Shown here in pieces: positions 16,079 to 24,755 of a DNA stretch of 64,000 nucleotides; the stretch's first letter is position 1; each line of letters begins with the position of its first letter. The DNA is from Prolixibacteraceae bacterium JC049 (GTDB taxonomy: Bacteria > Bacteroidota > Bacteroidia > Bacteroidales > Prolixibacteraceae). The stretch covers positions 146,817 to 210,816 of the forward strand of contig SACZ01000003.1 in NCBI GenBank assembly GCA_023369685.1, given 5' to 3'. Below the pieces are notes generated by a model that searched no databases, was not told where the DNA came from, and worked only from the letters and a program-made list of their open reading frames with translations. The position numbers and the translations under genes are program-made.

Positions 16079-18184
16079 ATGAACCAAGCATTAGTACAAG
16101 ATATCAAATTCTTACCGGGAGCAGGACCAAAGAAGGCAGCTACTTTAAATAAGGAACTTGAAATTTTTACATTCCAGGATCTGTTGTATTACTATCCATA
16201 TAAATACATCGATCGGACGAAAATTTTCACTGTTCGTGAAGCTACCGGGAACATGGCCTATATTCAGTTGAAGGGAAAGATTCAGCGTATGGAGGAAATC
16301 GGAGAAGGAGCCAAGAAGCGAATGGTGGCCTACTTTACCGATGGAACGGGTGTGATGGAATTGGTTTGGTTCAAAGGAATTGCCTATGCAAAGAAAAGTT
16401 TAGATATCAACAAAGAGTATATTGTATTTGGAAAGCCGGCAGTTTTTGGCGGAAAAATAAATATTGCTCATCCTGATGTTGAAGAACCAGATGTGGCAAG
16501 GGTTTCGGTAACAGGAAAGCTGCAGGCGTTATATCATACTACAGAGAAGATGAAGCGTGGCTACCTGAATTCCAAAGCCATGCTAAAATTGCAGCAGAAC
16601 CTTTGGCCAATGGTGAAGGGTAAAATTCATGAAACATTACCTCAATGGATTACCGAGAAGCTAAAGTTGATGCCTTTGGAGATGGCGCTGTTCAATATTC
16701 ATTTTCCAACCAATGGCGACTTGCTGAAGAAAGCACAGTTTCGTTTGAAGTTTGAAGAGCTGTTTTATATCCAATTGAAGATATTGTCGATGAAAACAGA
16801 TCGGAACCGAAGGTTTAAAGGTAACCGGTTTGAAAAGATTGGCTTCAACTTCAATACTTTTTATGAGCAAAATTTACCTTTTGAGTTAACTGGAGCTCAA
16901 AAACGGGTGCTTCGAGAAATTCGAAAAGACATGGGCTCTGGTCGTCAGATGAATCGTTTGCTCCAGGGCGATGTGGGTAGTGGAAAAACAATGGTGGCAT
17001 TAATGGCTGGACTGATGGCATTGGATAATGGCTTTCAGGTTTGTATTATGGCACCTACCGAGATATTGGCCAATCAGCACTATGTATCAGTGGTAGAATT
17101 TCTAGATGGAATGCCTGTGCAGGTAGGACTACTTACGGGGTCTACTCGTAAAAAAGCACGAACCGAATTGCACGAAAAGTTGCAAAATGGACAAATGCAG
17201 ATTCTTATTGGCACACATGCCTTAATCGAAGACTCGGTACAATATCAGAATCTGGGCTTGGTTGTTATTGATGAACAGCATCGTTTTGGAGTGGCTCAAC
17301 GTGCTCGCCTGTGGAATAAGAATACGGTGCCACCTCATGTTTTAGTGATGACTGCTACACCTATTCCGCGTACTTTGGCAATGACCATTTATGGCGATTT
17401 GGAAGTTTCTGTAATCGATGAATTACCACCAGGGCGTAAGCCAATTCAAACGCTACATTATTTCCACAATAAGCATCGTGAGGTTTTCGGTTTCATGAAA
17501 AAGCAAATCGAACTGGGGCGACAGGTTTATGTGGTTTATCCATTGATTCAGGAGTCGGAGAAACTTTCTTATAAAGATCTGGAGCAAGGATATGAGCAAA
17601 TCTGTAGCTATTTCCCAAAGCCCAAGTACAAAGTGAGTATGGTGCATGGAAAAATGAAAGCTGCAGATAAAGATGCCGAAATGCAATTGTTTGTGGAGGG
17701 CAAAACCAATATAATGGTAGCAACTACGGTAATTGAAGTTGGGGTGAATGTTCCTAATGCTTCGGTGATGGTGATTGAAAGTTCTGAAAAATTCGGATTG
17801 TCTCAGTTGCATCAGTTGCGAGGCAGAGTAGGGCGTGGAGCCAATCAATCGTACTGTATTTTAATGTCAGATTATAAACTTTCCAAAGAAGGACGAAAGC
17901 GTTTGGATACGATGGTGCGTACCAACGATGGGTTCGAAATAGCGGAGGCCGACTTAAAATTGCGTGGACCAGGAGATATGGAAGGAACGCAACAAAGTGG
18001 TATGGCTTTCGATCTAAAAATTGCTAACCTTTCTAAAGATGGACAGTTACTTCAGTATGCCCGCGATATTGCAGAGAAGATTTTAGACGATGATCCTGTC
18101 CTGGATAAAGAGGGAAATCGCTTATTAAAAGAACAGCTAAAAGTTTTGCAAAAAGCACAATTTAATTGGAGCTCTATTAGCTAA
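16079..18184 (+). CDS. recG: ATP-dependent DNA helicase RecG
   Basis: A 701-residue fork-reversal helicase. An N-terminal wedge/OB domain (to about residue 250) precedes SF2 motor domains with Walker A GDVGSGKT around residue 300, DEQH near residue 398 and the VATTVIEVGVNVPNA motif, then the RecG-specific HQLRGRVGRG and C-terminal TRG-like region (LKLRGPGDMEGTQQSG). Length is normal for the family. RecG converts stalled forks and branched recombination intermediates. It is flanked by its own promoter and terminator and appears monocistronic. Confidence 0.96.
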   Translation: MNQALVQDIKFLPGAGPKKAATLNKELEIFTFQDLLYYYPYKYIDRTKIFTVREATGNMAYIQLKGKIQRMEEIGEGAKKRMVAYFTDGTGVMELVWFKGIAYAKKSLDINKEYIVFGKPAVFGGKINIAHPDVEEPDVARVSVTGKLQALYHTTEKMKRGYLNSKAMLKLQQNLWPMVKGKIHETLPQWITEKLKLMPLEMALFNIHFPTNGDLLKKAQFRLKFEELFYIQLKILSMKTDRNRRFKGNRFEKIGFNFNTFYEQNLPFELTGAQKRVLREIRKDMGSGRQMNRLLQGDVGSGKTMVALMAGLMALDNGFQVCIMAPTEILANQHYVSVVEFLDGMPVQVGLLTGSTRKKARTELHEKLQNGQMQILIGTHALIEDSVQYQNLGLVVIDEQHRFGVAQRARLWNKNTVPPHVLVMTATPIPRTLAMTIYGDLEVSVIDELPPGRKPIQTLHYFHNKHREVFGFMKKQIELGRQVYVVYPLIQESEKLSYKDLEQGYEQICSYFPKPKYKVSMVHGKMKAADKDAEMQLFVEGKTNIMVATTVIEVGVNVPNASVMVIESSEKFGLSQLHQLRGRVGRGANQSYCILMSDYKLSKEGRKRLDTMVRTNDGFEIAEADLKLRGPGDMEGTQQSGMAFDLKIANLSKDGQLLQYARDIAEKILDDDPVLDKEGNRLLKEQLKVLQKAQFNWSSIS

Positions 18185-18215
18185 AAAAAGATATTGAAAA
18201 TAGTAATATTTGGGA

Positions 18216-18259
18216 GGCACATGTCATTCGTTTCGATGATTTGTGCCTTTCTTTTTTTC
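18216..18259 (+). terminator. recG terminator
   Basis: GGCACA (18216-18221) pairs with TGTGCC (18242-18247), with a second stem TCAT/ATGA inside, followed by a long T-rich run to 18259. Confidence 0.8.
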
Positions 18260-18569
18260 TCGTTTTAAATACTTATGTGCTCGCTATAGAAGCTTAAGAG
18301 TAGCTTGCAGAAAGAGTGCGTTTAAGCATTCTGTGTACTCCTGAAAAGTAGTCCCCAATAGGTGTGTACTAATTGGTAGAAGTATTCAGGTGTGTGTTTG
18401 CAGTGTGCAGTATTGCAGTGTTTTAGAAAGGTGTTGACGTGTGTGCCGTTCGGTGTGTACTTCAAAATGATCCTTGGTTTGTCTAGTCTATTCGGTCAGG
18501 TCGTGAGCTTGTGTCAATCTTATCATATTTGTTTCAGAAATCAAAGCAAAATAGAATTAGGGTTTAGTC
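18260..18569. other. Non-coding leader region with three TGTGTACT repeats before the RND operon
   Basis: No credible gene. The stretch is rich in TGTG words. TGTGTACT occurs at 18332-18339, 18363-18370 and 18454-18461, the latter two as GGTGTGTACT. These could be operator sites for a regulator of the efflux operon. A weak -7-like CATATTTG (18524-18531) lies about 40 bases before tolC. Confidence 0.45.
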
Positions 18570-19919
18570 ATGAAAAAGTTATTGATGATATCGTTCATCT
18601 GCTTTTTTGTATTGGGGAATCTTTTTGCACAAGATGCAAAAAATTGGAATCTGAAAAAGATTTTAGATTTCAGTAGAACCAATAGTCCTCTCATAAAAAA
18701 GGAAGCATTAAAGGTAGAGGAAGCAGGTGAGGCGGTAAAAGAACTGGAAAGTAATCGGAGGCCTCAGGTTGAGGGGGCCATAAGCGGTAGTACAATGTTT
18801 GTCGATTTAAATGTTGATCTGCCACAAGAAGTTGTTGATGACTTGTCCGATCAAGTAAAAGGAATTTTAACAGCATTACAAGATGTTGATCGAATTTACT
18901 CCATGTCGGGAGGAGTAACATTGAGTCAACTGATTTATAATCCTGTTTTAAAGAATGGAATTCGATCGGCAAAAACAGCTCAAGAGCTCTATGGATTAGG
19001 GAAAAATATTAAAGAAGAAGAGATGATTTATGAAATCTCTTCGAACTATTATCAGGTATTGCTGAATATGTCACAAATAAATGTGATTGACATCAACCTA
19101 AAAAGTTTAGAACAGTTGCAGGTTTCAACCAAGTTGTTGTATGAGAATGATTTAGGGTTGAAAACTGATAACAGTAGAATTAAGGTAAACATTACCAATT
19201 TACAGACACAGCGAACGCGCTTGTTGAATGGAATTAATGCACAGCTGAATTACATTAAGGTATTAGCCGGCTTACCATTGAAAGCCGATATAACACCAGA
19301 TCAGCAAGAATTAGACGCTATTGTAAAATTGTCGGAAGTAAATCAGGTTGGTTTCGATGTAAATAATCGATTGGAATACCAAAGTCTGATGAAACAAAAA
19401 GAGCTGTTGGAGAATCAAATAGCAGGCGAAAAAGCGGCTTATCTACCAACGGTTGCAGCAATGGGACGAGCACAATGGCAAGCAATGAATTCAGAATTTA
19501 AATTTCCTGATTGGAATGGGAATCACATGGTTGGAGTGAATGTAACTGTGCCCATTTTCGATAGCGGAAAGAAGAAACATAAAGTACGTCAGGCGAAGCT
19601 TAAAAGTGAGCAAGCCGAACAAGATATTATTCATAATGGCAAAATGCTAACGGTTGATTACCTGAATTCAATTAATCAGTTGACAACCAGTTGGGATGCT
19701 TTGTTGGTGCAGGAAACCAATAAAGAGTTGGCAGAAGAGGTATACGATCAGTCAGAGCTTCAGTATAAAGAAGGAGTGGCCTCGTTAACTGACTTGCTAA
19801 ATGCAGAGGTTTCTTTTAGAGAAGCGCAGAATGCATACAACCAGCACGTGCTGGATTATAAAGTTGCCTTGTTGAACCTTGTGCGTTCGAAAGGGGAGCT
19901 AAAAACATTTGCCGAATAA
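18570..19919 (+). CDS. TolC-family outer membrane efflux protein
   Basis: A 449-residue outer-membrane channel of a tripartite pump. A signal peptide ends near residue 20 (NLFAQDA). The two OEP repeats are visible as long coiled-coil helices, each preceded by beta-strand regions (residues 60-130 and 290-340), and the second ends with the family motif for repeat 2 (LTDLLNAEVSFREAQNAYNQHVLDYKVALLNLVRSKG). First gene of a three-gene operon with adaptor and inner-membrane pump. Confidence 0.92.
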   Translation: MKKLLMISFICFFVLGNLFAQDAKNWNLKKILDFSRTNSPLIKKEALKVEEAGEAVKELESNRRPQVEGAISGSTMFVDLNVDLPQEVVDDLSDQVKGILTALQDVDRIYSMSGGVTLSQLIYNPVLKNGIRSAKTAQELYGLGKNIKEEEMIYEISSNYYQVLLNMSQINVIDINLKSLEQLQVSTKLLYENDLGLKTDNSRIKVNITNLQTQRTRLLNGINAQLNYIKVLAGLPLKADITPDQQELDAIVKLSEVNQVGFDVNNRLEYQSLMKQKELLENQIAGEKAAYLPTVAAMGRAQWQAMNSEFKFPDWNGNHMVGVNVTVPIFDSGKKKHKVRQAKLKSEQAEQDIIHNGKMLTVDYLNSINQLTTSWDALLVQETNKELAEEVYDQSELQYKEGVASLTDLLNAEVSFREAQNAYNQHVLDYKVALLNLVRSKGELKTFAE

Positions 19920-19935
19920 TTAAAACTGAAATCAA

Positions 19936-21000
19936 ATGAAGATCAAAAAATATATAATCAGAATATTCATTGTTGTTGGTTCCATTGGAATTATTGCAGC
20001 AACATTAGCCAATAATAAAGAGGAGTTAAAAGAGGATGCTAAAATCGCAGCTTTAGCTGCAGAGGCCATTCCTGTTTATACTACAGCATTAAAGAATGAA
20101 AATATCGATCGTCAGATTGTTGCTACAGGCTGCTTGAAAGCACATAAAGAGTTGATGCTATTGTCTGAGACACAAGGGCGAGTTAATAATATATATAAGC
20201 GAAAAGGTGATAAAGTTCGAAAAGGTGAAGTGATTACTTCTGTTGAAGACGAAGTGTTTTTGGCACAAAAGTTGGTAGCTGAAGCGAACTTTGAACAAGC
20301 CGAAAAGGATTTAAAACGAAGTGAAAAACTGAGAGCAGGTAATGCTATTTCGAAACAACGTTTGGAGCAAGCCAGAATTGCAGTGAAGCAGGCAAAAGCT
20401 CAAATGATTGCTGCCAAAAAGCAATACGATAACACTTCAATTGAAGCACCTTTCTCAGGAGAAATAATCAACGATTTCATCGAGACAGGAACATTGCTTG
20501 CCGGTGGAATGCAGATTTGCGAGATTGTTGATATCGCACAGTTGAAGATGATTGTAAAAGTAACTGAACGTGAGGTGCTGGAAATAGTGCAAGGCAATCA
20601 GGTTGAGATAAAAGTAAATGCATTGCCAGAACAAAGTTTCGTGGGTACAGTGAAATCGATTAGTAGTAAAGCTGATAACGCAATGAAATTCGATGTGGAA
20701 ATAAGAATGCATAACAATGGTGAAAGTCAGTTGCGTGCAGGGATGTATGCCGATGTGAAATTCAACTCTTCTTCGAAAGAGAGAATGAATACCATTGATA
20801 GAAAAGCCATTGTTGGAGGACTGAAGTCGCCAAAAGTATTTGTAATCAAAGAAGGTAAAGCATATAACAAAGCAATCGTTATTGGACGAGCTTTTAATGA
20901 CAAGATTGAAGTAATTAGTGGAATTGATGCCAGCGAGCAAATAGTGCTAAGTGGGCAGATAAATCTAAAAGAAGGAACTGAAGTGAAGGTACTTCAGTAG
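19936..21000 (+). CDS. RND efflux periplasmic adaptor (HlyD/AcrA family)
   Basis: A 354-residue membrane fusion protein. One N-terminal transmembrane segment (residues 6-24) anchors it; the lipoyl halves (LLSETQGRVNNIYKRKGDKVRKGEVI and TSIEAPFSGEIINDFIETGTLLAGG) flank a short hairpin coiled coil (residues 105-160), followed by beta-barrel and membrane-proximal domains. The coiled coil is short, as in AcrA- or MdtA-like proteins. It starts 17 bases after tolC and is separated from the pump gene by 113 bases containing a long hairpin. Confidence 0.92.
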   Translation: MKIKKYIIRIFIVVGSIGIIAATLANNKEELKEDAKIAALAAEAIPVYTTALKNENIDRQIVATGCLKAHKELMLLSETQGRVNNIYKRKGDKVRKGEVITSVEDEVFLAQKLVAEANFEQAEKDLKRSEKLRAGNAISKQRLEQARIAVKQAKAQMIAAKKQYDNTSIEAPFSGEIINDFIETGTLLAGGMQICEIVDIAQLKMIVKVTEREVLEIVQGNQVEIKVNALPEQSFVGTVKSISSKADNAMKFDVEIRMHNNGESQLRAGMYADVKFNSSSKERMNTIDRKAIVGGLKSPKVFVIKEGKAYNKAIVIGRAFNDKIEVISGIDASEQIVLSGQINLKEGTEVKVLQ

Positions 21001-21030
21001 TAAAATACATGGTGATTAGCTAAGCTAGAT

Positions 21031-21085
21031 GATCAGAGCCTCCGGCCGTAGTGTGTGTGAAAGTTTTTAGGCTGGAGCTCTGATC
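21031..21085 (+). promoter_or_regulatory. Long intercistronic hairpin between adaptor and RND pump
   Basis: GATCAGAG (21031-21038) pairs with CTCTGATC (21078-21085); CTCC/GGAG and GGCC/GGCT continue the stem after a one-base bulge. No T-run follows, so it is more likely an mRNA-processing or stabilising element, or an attenuator, than a terminator. Confidence 0.5.
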
Positions 21086-21113
21086 TAATTCCACGAATTG
21101 AAAATGATTTAGA

Positions 21114-24100
21114 ATGAATATTACAAGAATATCAATAAAAAGACCGACACTGGTAGTTGTGGTGTTTGCCATCCTGACTTTTGCAGGTCTATTTAGCTTT
21201 ACTCAACTAAACTACGAGCTGGTACCAAAGCTGAAGGTGCCTGTAGTATCTGTAGTTTCTATATATCCTGGGGCTTCGCCATCTGAGGTGGAGAACTCGG
21301 TGACCAAAAAGATAGAAGATGCAGTAGCATCGATGGAAAATATAAAGAAGATTACATCCCAGTCGTTGGAGAGTATATCTATTGTAACTGTAGAACTCGT
21401 GTACGGAACTGAAGCGGATTTATCGTTACAGGATGCGCAACGAAAGGTAGATGGAATTATCAAAGACTTGCCCGACGATTGCGAGAAACCATCGTTAAGT
21501 AAGTTCGATGTGAACGACTTCCCAATTATGAATATTGGGGTGACATCGAATTTGTCCGAGGCAGATCTGTACGACTTGGTGGACAATCGAATTAAACCTC
21601 GATTGAATCAGGTGAAAGGAATGGCAAGGGTAAAAATGCTTGGTGGAACCGAGCGTGCCATTCGAATCAATGTGGATGCGAAAAAATTAGAAGCATATCA
21701 CTTATCAATAATGCAGGTAAATCAAGCTGTTCAGCGTGCCAACTTAGAATTTCCAACGGGAAAGGTTAAGAGTATCGAAGGGCAGACACTTATTCGCTTA
21801 GCAGGTAAATTTGTTAATGTAGCAGAAATTAAGGAGCTGGTTATTAAGAAAGAAAAAGACGGAGCTCCTATAAAGATAAAAGACGTTGCAGAGGTAATTG
21901 ATGACTTAGAAGATACCGATGTGTTGGTAAGAGCCGATGGTAAGAGCTCGGTGGGTGTATTGTTGTTAAAGCAATCCGATGCCAATGCGGTAGACTTAAG
22001 TGCCGATGTACGCGAAATGTTAAATGAACTTGAAACTCAATATAAAACTTCAGATCTAAAGTTTAAGATCGCTAGTGATAGCTCCATTTTTACAATGGAA
22101 GCGGCCGACAGTGTGATTCATGATTTGATGATAGCAGTAATCCTTGTAGCCTTTGTGATGTTATTCTTCCTTCACAGTATCCGAAATTCTGTTATCGTTC
22201 TTTTTGCTATTCCAACATCCATTGTCGCTACGTTTATCGTTATGTATTTAGCTGGTTTTTCATTAAATATGATGACCCTGTTGGCTTTATCGCTAGTTGT
22301 AGGAATTTTGGTGGACGATGCCATTGTGGTAATCGAGAATATCCACCGACATCTGGAAATGGGAAAAAGTCCGGTGCAAGCATCATATGATGCCATTAAG
22401 GAAATTGGACTAACAGTAGCTTCTATTACATTAGTAATTGTAGTGGTATTTGTTCCTATTGCAATGACTACCGGATTGGTGTCCGATTTATTACGCCACT
22501 TCTCCGTTACGGTAGCAGTTGCTACTCTTATTAGTTTGTTTGTATCATTTACACTAGTTCCTCTGCTTTCTTCTCGTTACGGAAAGTTAGAGCATATTAA
22601 TCCGAAAAGTTTTATTGGTCGATTTATCAATGGTTTCGAGCGAATTATCGATAGCATGGCCAATGGTATTTTAGGAATTTTAAGATGGTCATTCTCTCAC
22701 AAAACAGTAACCCTTTTGGTAGTATTGGCCATGTTCATGGCATCTATTTGGATTGCAGGAGCAGGATTTATTGGTAGTGAGTTTATGTCGCCAGGTGATC
22801 GTGGAGAATTTGTTATTGAATTAGAATTGCCTAAAGATGCATCAGTAGAGCAGTCGAACTTTGCCATGCGTGAAGCAGAAAAGTATATCAAAACAATTCC
22901 AGAGTTAGAAGGAACTTTCGTTGTGATAGGATCGACATTTGCAGCCCAAGAGGGGCAAACAACTGCTTATAAGGCTGAGATCCAGGTGAAACTTTGTTCG
23001 GTTGATGAACGCGAGCGTGCAACCAACTTAATTGCTCAAAAGACTAAAATTGCTTTAGAGGAACGTTTGGTTGGAATAAAAGCTAAAGTAAAAACCACCA
23101 ATATTGCAGGTGGTGTTGAGGATGCTCCCATTAAAGTGATTCTTCAAGGGCCAGAACTGAATGAGATTTTGAAATATGCCGAAGAGATTAAAGGTAAACT
23201 AGAAAATATAGACGGAGCTTCAGGGGTACACTTATCGGTAGAAAGTGGTAATCCAGAGATTCGTGTCGAGGTGAATCGCGAGAAAATGGCCAATCTTGGT
23301 CTTGATATCGCTACTGTTGGAGCAACTTTGCAAACAGCCTTCAATGGAAATGACGATAGTAAATTTCGTGATGGCTCAGAAGAGTACGATATCATCGTAA
23401 AACTGGATCAGTTCGATCGTAGAAATAGAGAGGATATTGGAAACATTACGATTCCGAATAATGACGGAGACCTAATTCGTTTAAAGCAGTTTGCTGATAT
23501 TGTTTTGGCTTCTGGTCCAGCTCAGTTGGATCGATTTAACAGAATGCCTTCGGTAACTGTAAAATCACAAGCAGTAGGAGTACCAACAGGTACAATCGGG
23601 GAACATTTGAAAGCTGAAATAGCCCAAATGGATATGCCTTCAGAGATTTCGGTGAACTACGCTGGAGACCTGGAGATGCAAGGAGATGCATTTGCCACTT
23701 TATTGTTTGCATTTGCGGTCTCAATCTTCATTGTGTATCTGATTATGGTAGCTCTTTACGATTCATATGTATATCCTTTTGTGGTGATGTTCTCTATTCC
23801 ATTGGCAATTATTGGTGCATTGTTGGCACTGGCGATGGCTAAGCAGACATTGAGTATTTTCACTATTCTGGGTATTATCATGTTAATTGGTTTGGTGGCA
23901 AAGAATGCGATTCTTGTTGTCGATTTTACTAACCAATTAAAACGTGAAGGTAAAAAAGTGAAGGAAGCATTGTTAGAAGCTTCAGAAACGCGTTTCCGCC
24001 CAATCTTGATGACAACTTTGGCGATGGTGATTGGTATGATGCCAATTGCATTAGCCGGAGGAGCAGGAGCCGAATGGAAGAATGGTTTGGCATGGGCTTT

Positions 24101-24230
24101 GATAGGTGGCTTGATCAGTTCAATGTTTTTAACATTGGTGGTAGTACCTGTTATCTATTACATGTTCGATAAAGTAATGGAACGATTTGGATTAATATCA
24201 AAAGTTGACCCTGAAATTGAAAACTTATAG
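21114..24230 (+). CDS. RND efflux permease, hydrophobe/amphiphile (HAE) class
   Basis: A 1038-residue inner-membrane pump with the two-fold RND architecture: TM1 at residues 12-30, porter loop, TM2-6 (about 335-470), TM7 near 530, second porter loop and TM8-12 (about 850-1020). The TM4 relay segment GILVDDAIVVIENIHRHLE carries the two aspartates of the proton pathway typical of HAE rather than metal pumps, and TM10 has the GLVAKNAILVVDF motif with the conserved lysine. It is the motor of the preceding TolC/adaptor pair. Substrates are probably drugs, bile-like detergents or lipids; not determinable here. Confidence 0.94.
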   Translation: MNITRISIKRPTLVVVVFAILTFAGLFSFTQLNYELVPKLKVPVVSVVSIYPGASPSEVENSVTKKIEDAVASMENIKKITSQSLESISIVTVELVYGTEADLSLQDAQRKVDGIIKDLPDDCEKPSLSKFDVNDFPIMNIGVTSNLSEADLYDLVDNRIKPRLNQVKGMARVKMLGGTERAIRINVDAKKLEAYHLSIMQVNQAVQRANLEFPTGKVKSIEGQTLIRLAGKFVNVAEIKELVIKKEKDGAPIKIKDVAEVIDDLEDTDVLVRADGKSSVGVLLLKQSDANAVDLSADVREMLNELETQYKTSDLKFKIASDSSIFTMEAADSVIHDLMIAVILVAFVMLFFLHSIRNSVIVLFAIPTSIVATFIVMYLAGFSLNMMTLLALSLVVGILVDDAIVVIENIHRHLEMGKSPVQASYDAIKEIGLTVASITLVIVVVFVPIAMTTGLVSDLLRHFSVTVAVATLISLFVSFTLVPLLSSRYGKLEHINPKSFIGRFINGFERIIDSMANGILGILRWSFSHKTVTLLVVLAMFMASIWIAGAGFIGSEFMSPGDRGEFVIELELPKDASVEQSNFAMREAEKYIKTIPELEGTFVVIGSTFAAQEGQTTAYKAEIQVKLCSVDERERATNLIAQKTKIALEERLVGIKAKVKTTNIAGGVEDAPIKVILQGPELNEILKYAEEIKGKLENIDGASGVHLSVESGNPEIRVEVNREKMANLGLDIATVGATLQTAFNGNDDSKFRDGSEEYDIIVKLDQFDRRNREDIGNITIPNNDGDLIRLKQFADIVLASGPAQLDRFNRMPSVTVKSQAVGVPTGTIGEHLKAEIAQMDMPSEISVNYAGDLEMQGDAFATLLFAFAVSIFIVYLIMVALYDSYVYPFVVMFSIPLAIIGALLALAMAKQTLSIFTILGIIMLIGLVAKNAILVVDFTNQLKREGKKVKEALLEASETRFRPILMTTLAMVIGMMPIALAGGAGAEWKNGLAWALIGGLISSMFLTLVVVPVIYYMFDKVMERFGLISKVDPEIENL

Positions 24231-24281
24231 TGTGTTGAAGAGTTCGTAGATACATAGAGTTCAACTACAGTTTAGTAGTTT

Positions 24282-24353
24282 GTGTGCGAGGAGATGAATT
24301 CATTTAGTAAAATGGGGAAAAGTATTTGATAGAGTGGTTTCTCTCCCGCACAC
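24282..24353 (+). promoter_or_regulatory. Long-range hairpin after the RND pump
   Basis: GTGTGCG (24282-24288) and GGAGA (24290-24294) pair with CGCACAC (24347-24353) and TCTCC (24342-24346), with a one-base bulge and a 47-base loop. No T-run follows. It mirrors the hairpin before the pump gene and could bound or stabilise the mRNA. Confidence 0.4.
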
Positions 24354-24453
24354 TTTAAGTGACTCAAGGCACACGAATTGAAATGTAGTAGATATAGTTT
24401 TGACTTGAATTTATAGGAAAGAACGATAAAATATACAGAAAAGAACGAAACAT

Positions 24454-24660
24454 ATGGAAAAGCAAAACGTTGTTTTTAGAGAGAAGGTTGATAGGAATAT
24501 ATTATTTGAGTTAGGTCTGGAGAAGCTTAAAAACAGCTCAAAAGAGAATAAGAATATGCTACAATACCACATCTATCACTTAAAAGTGAGTGATGAGTAT
24601 GTGATAAAGGGGAAACGAGAGGTAGAAGAGTTGGTCGAGTGCCTTGATAGCTATATTTAG
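24454..24660 (+). CDS. Small hypothetical protein
   Basis: A 68-residue, predicted soluble, charged protein with no signal peptide or transmembrane segment. It has a helix-rich middle (LFELGLEKLKNSSKENKN) and a basic turn (KGKREVEELVE). No family is recognised. It begins at ATG 24454, 223 bases after the RND pump and 96 bases before the next gene; a perfect -7 element TAGTTTTG lies at 24395-24402, though its nearest TTG is only 14 bases upstream. Lower confidence because it is short and has no known relatives here. Confidence 0.5.
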   Translation: MEKQNVVFREKVDRNILFELGLEKLKNSSKENKNMLQYHIYHLKVSDEYVIKGKREVEELVECLDSYI

Positions 24661-24755
24661 TTTATTGAAAGCAACTATTAATACCCCATGCTGTCTTTGT
24701 TGGATAGCTATGCTTCTATATTGAAAGAAGCGCAGTGCTAATCAAAGGTATTCAA

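Noticed and set aside
18392..18676. A 94-codon frame before tolC.
   Set aside because: It overlaps the start of tolC in another frame and is made of the TG-rich leader; Cys/Phe-rich composition suggests chance.
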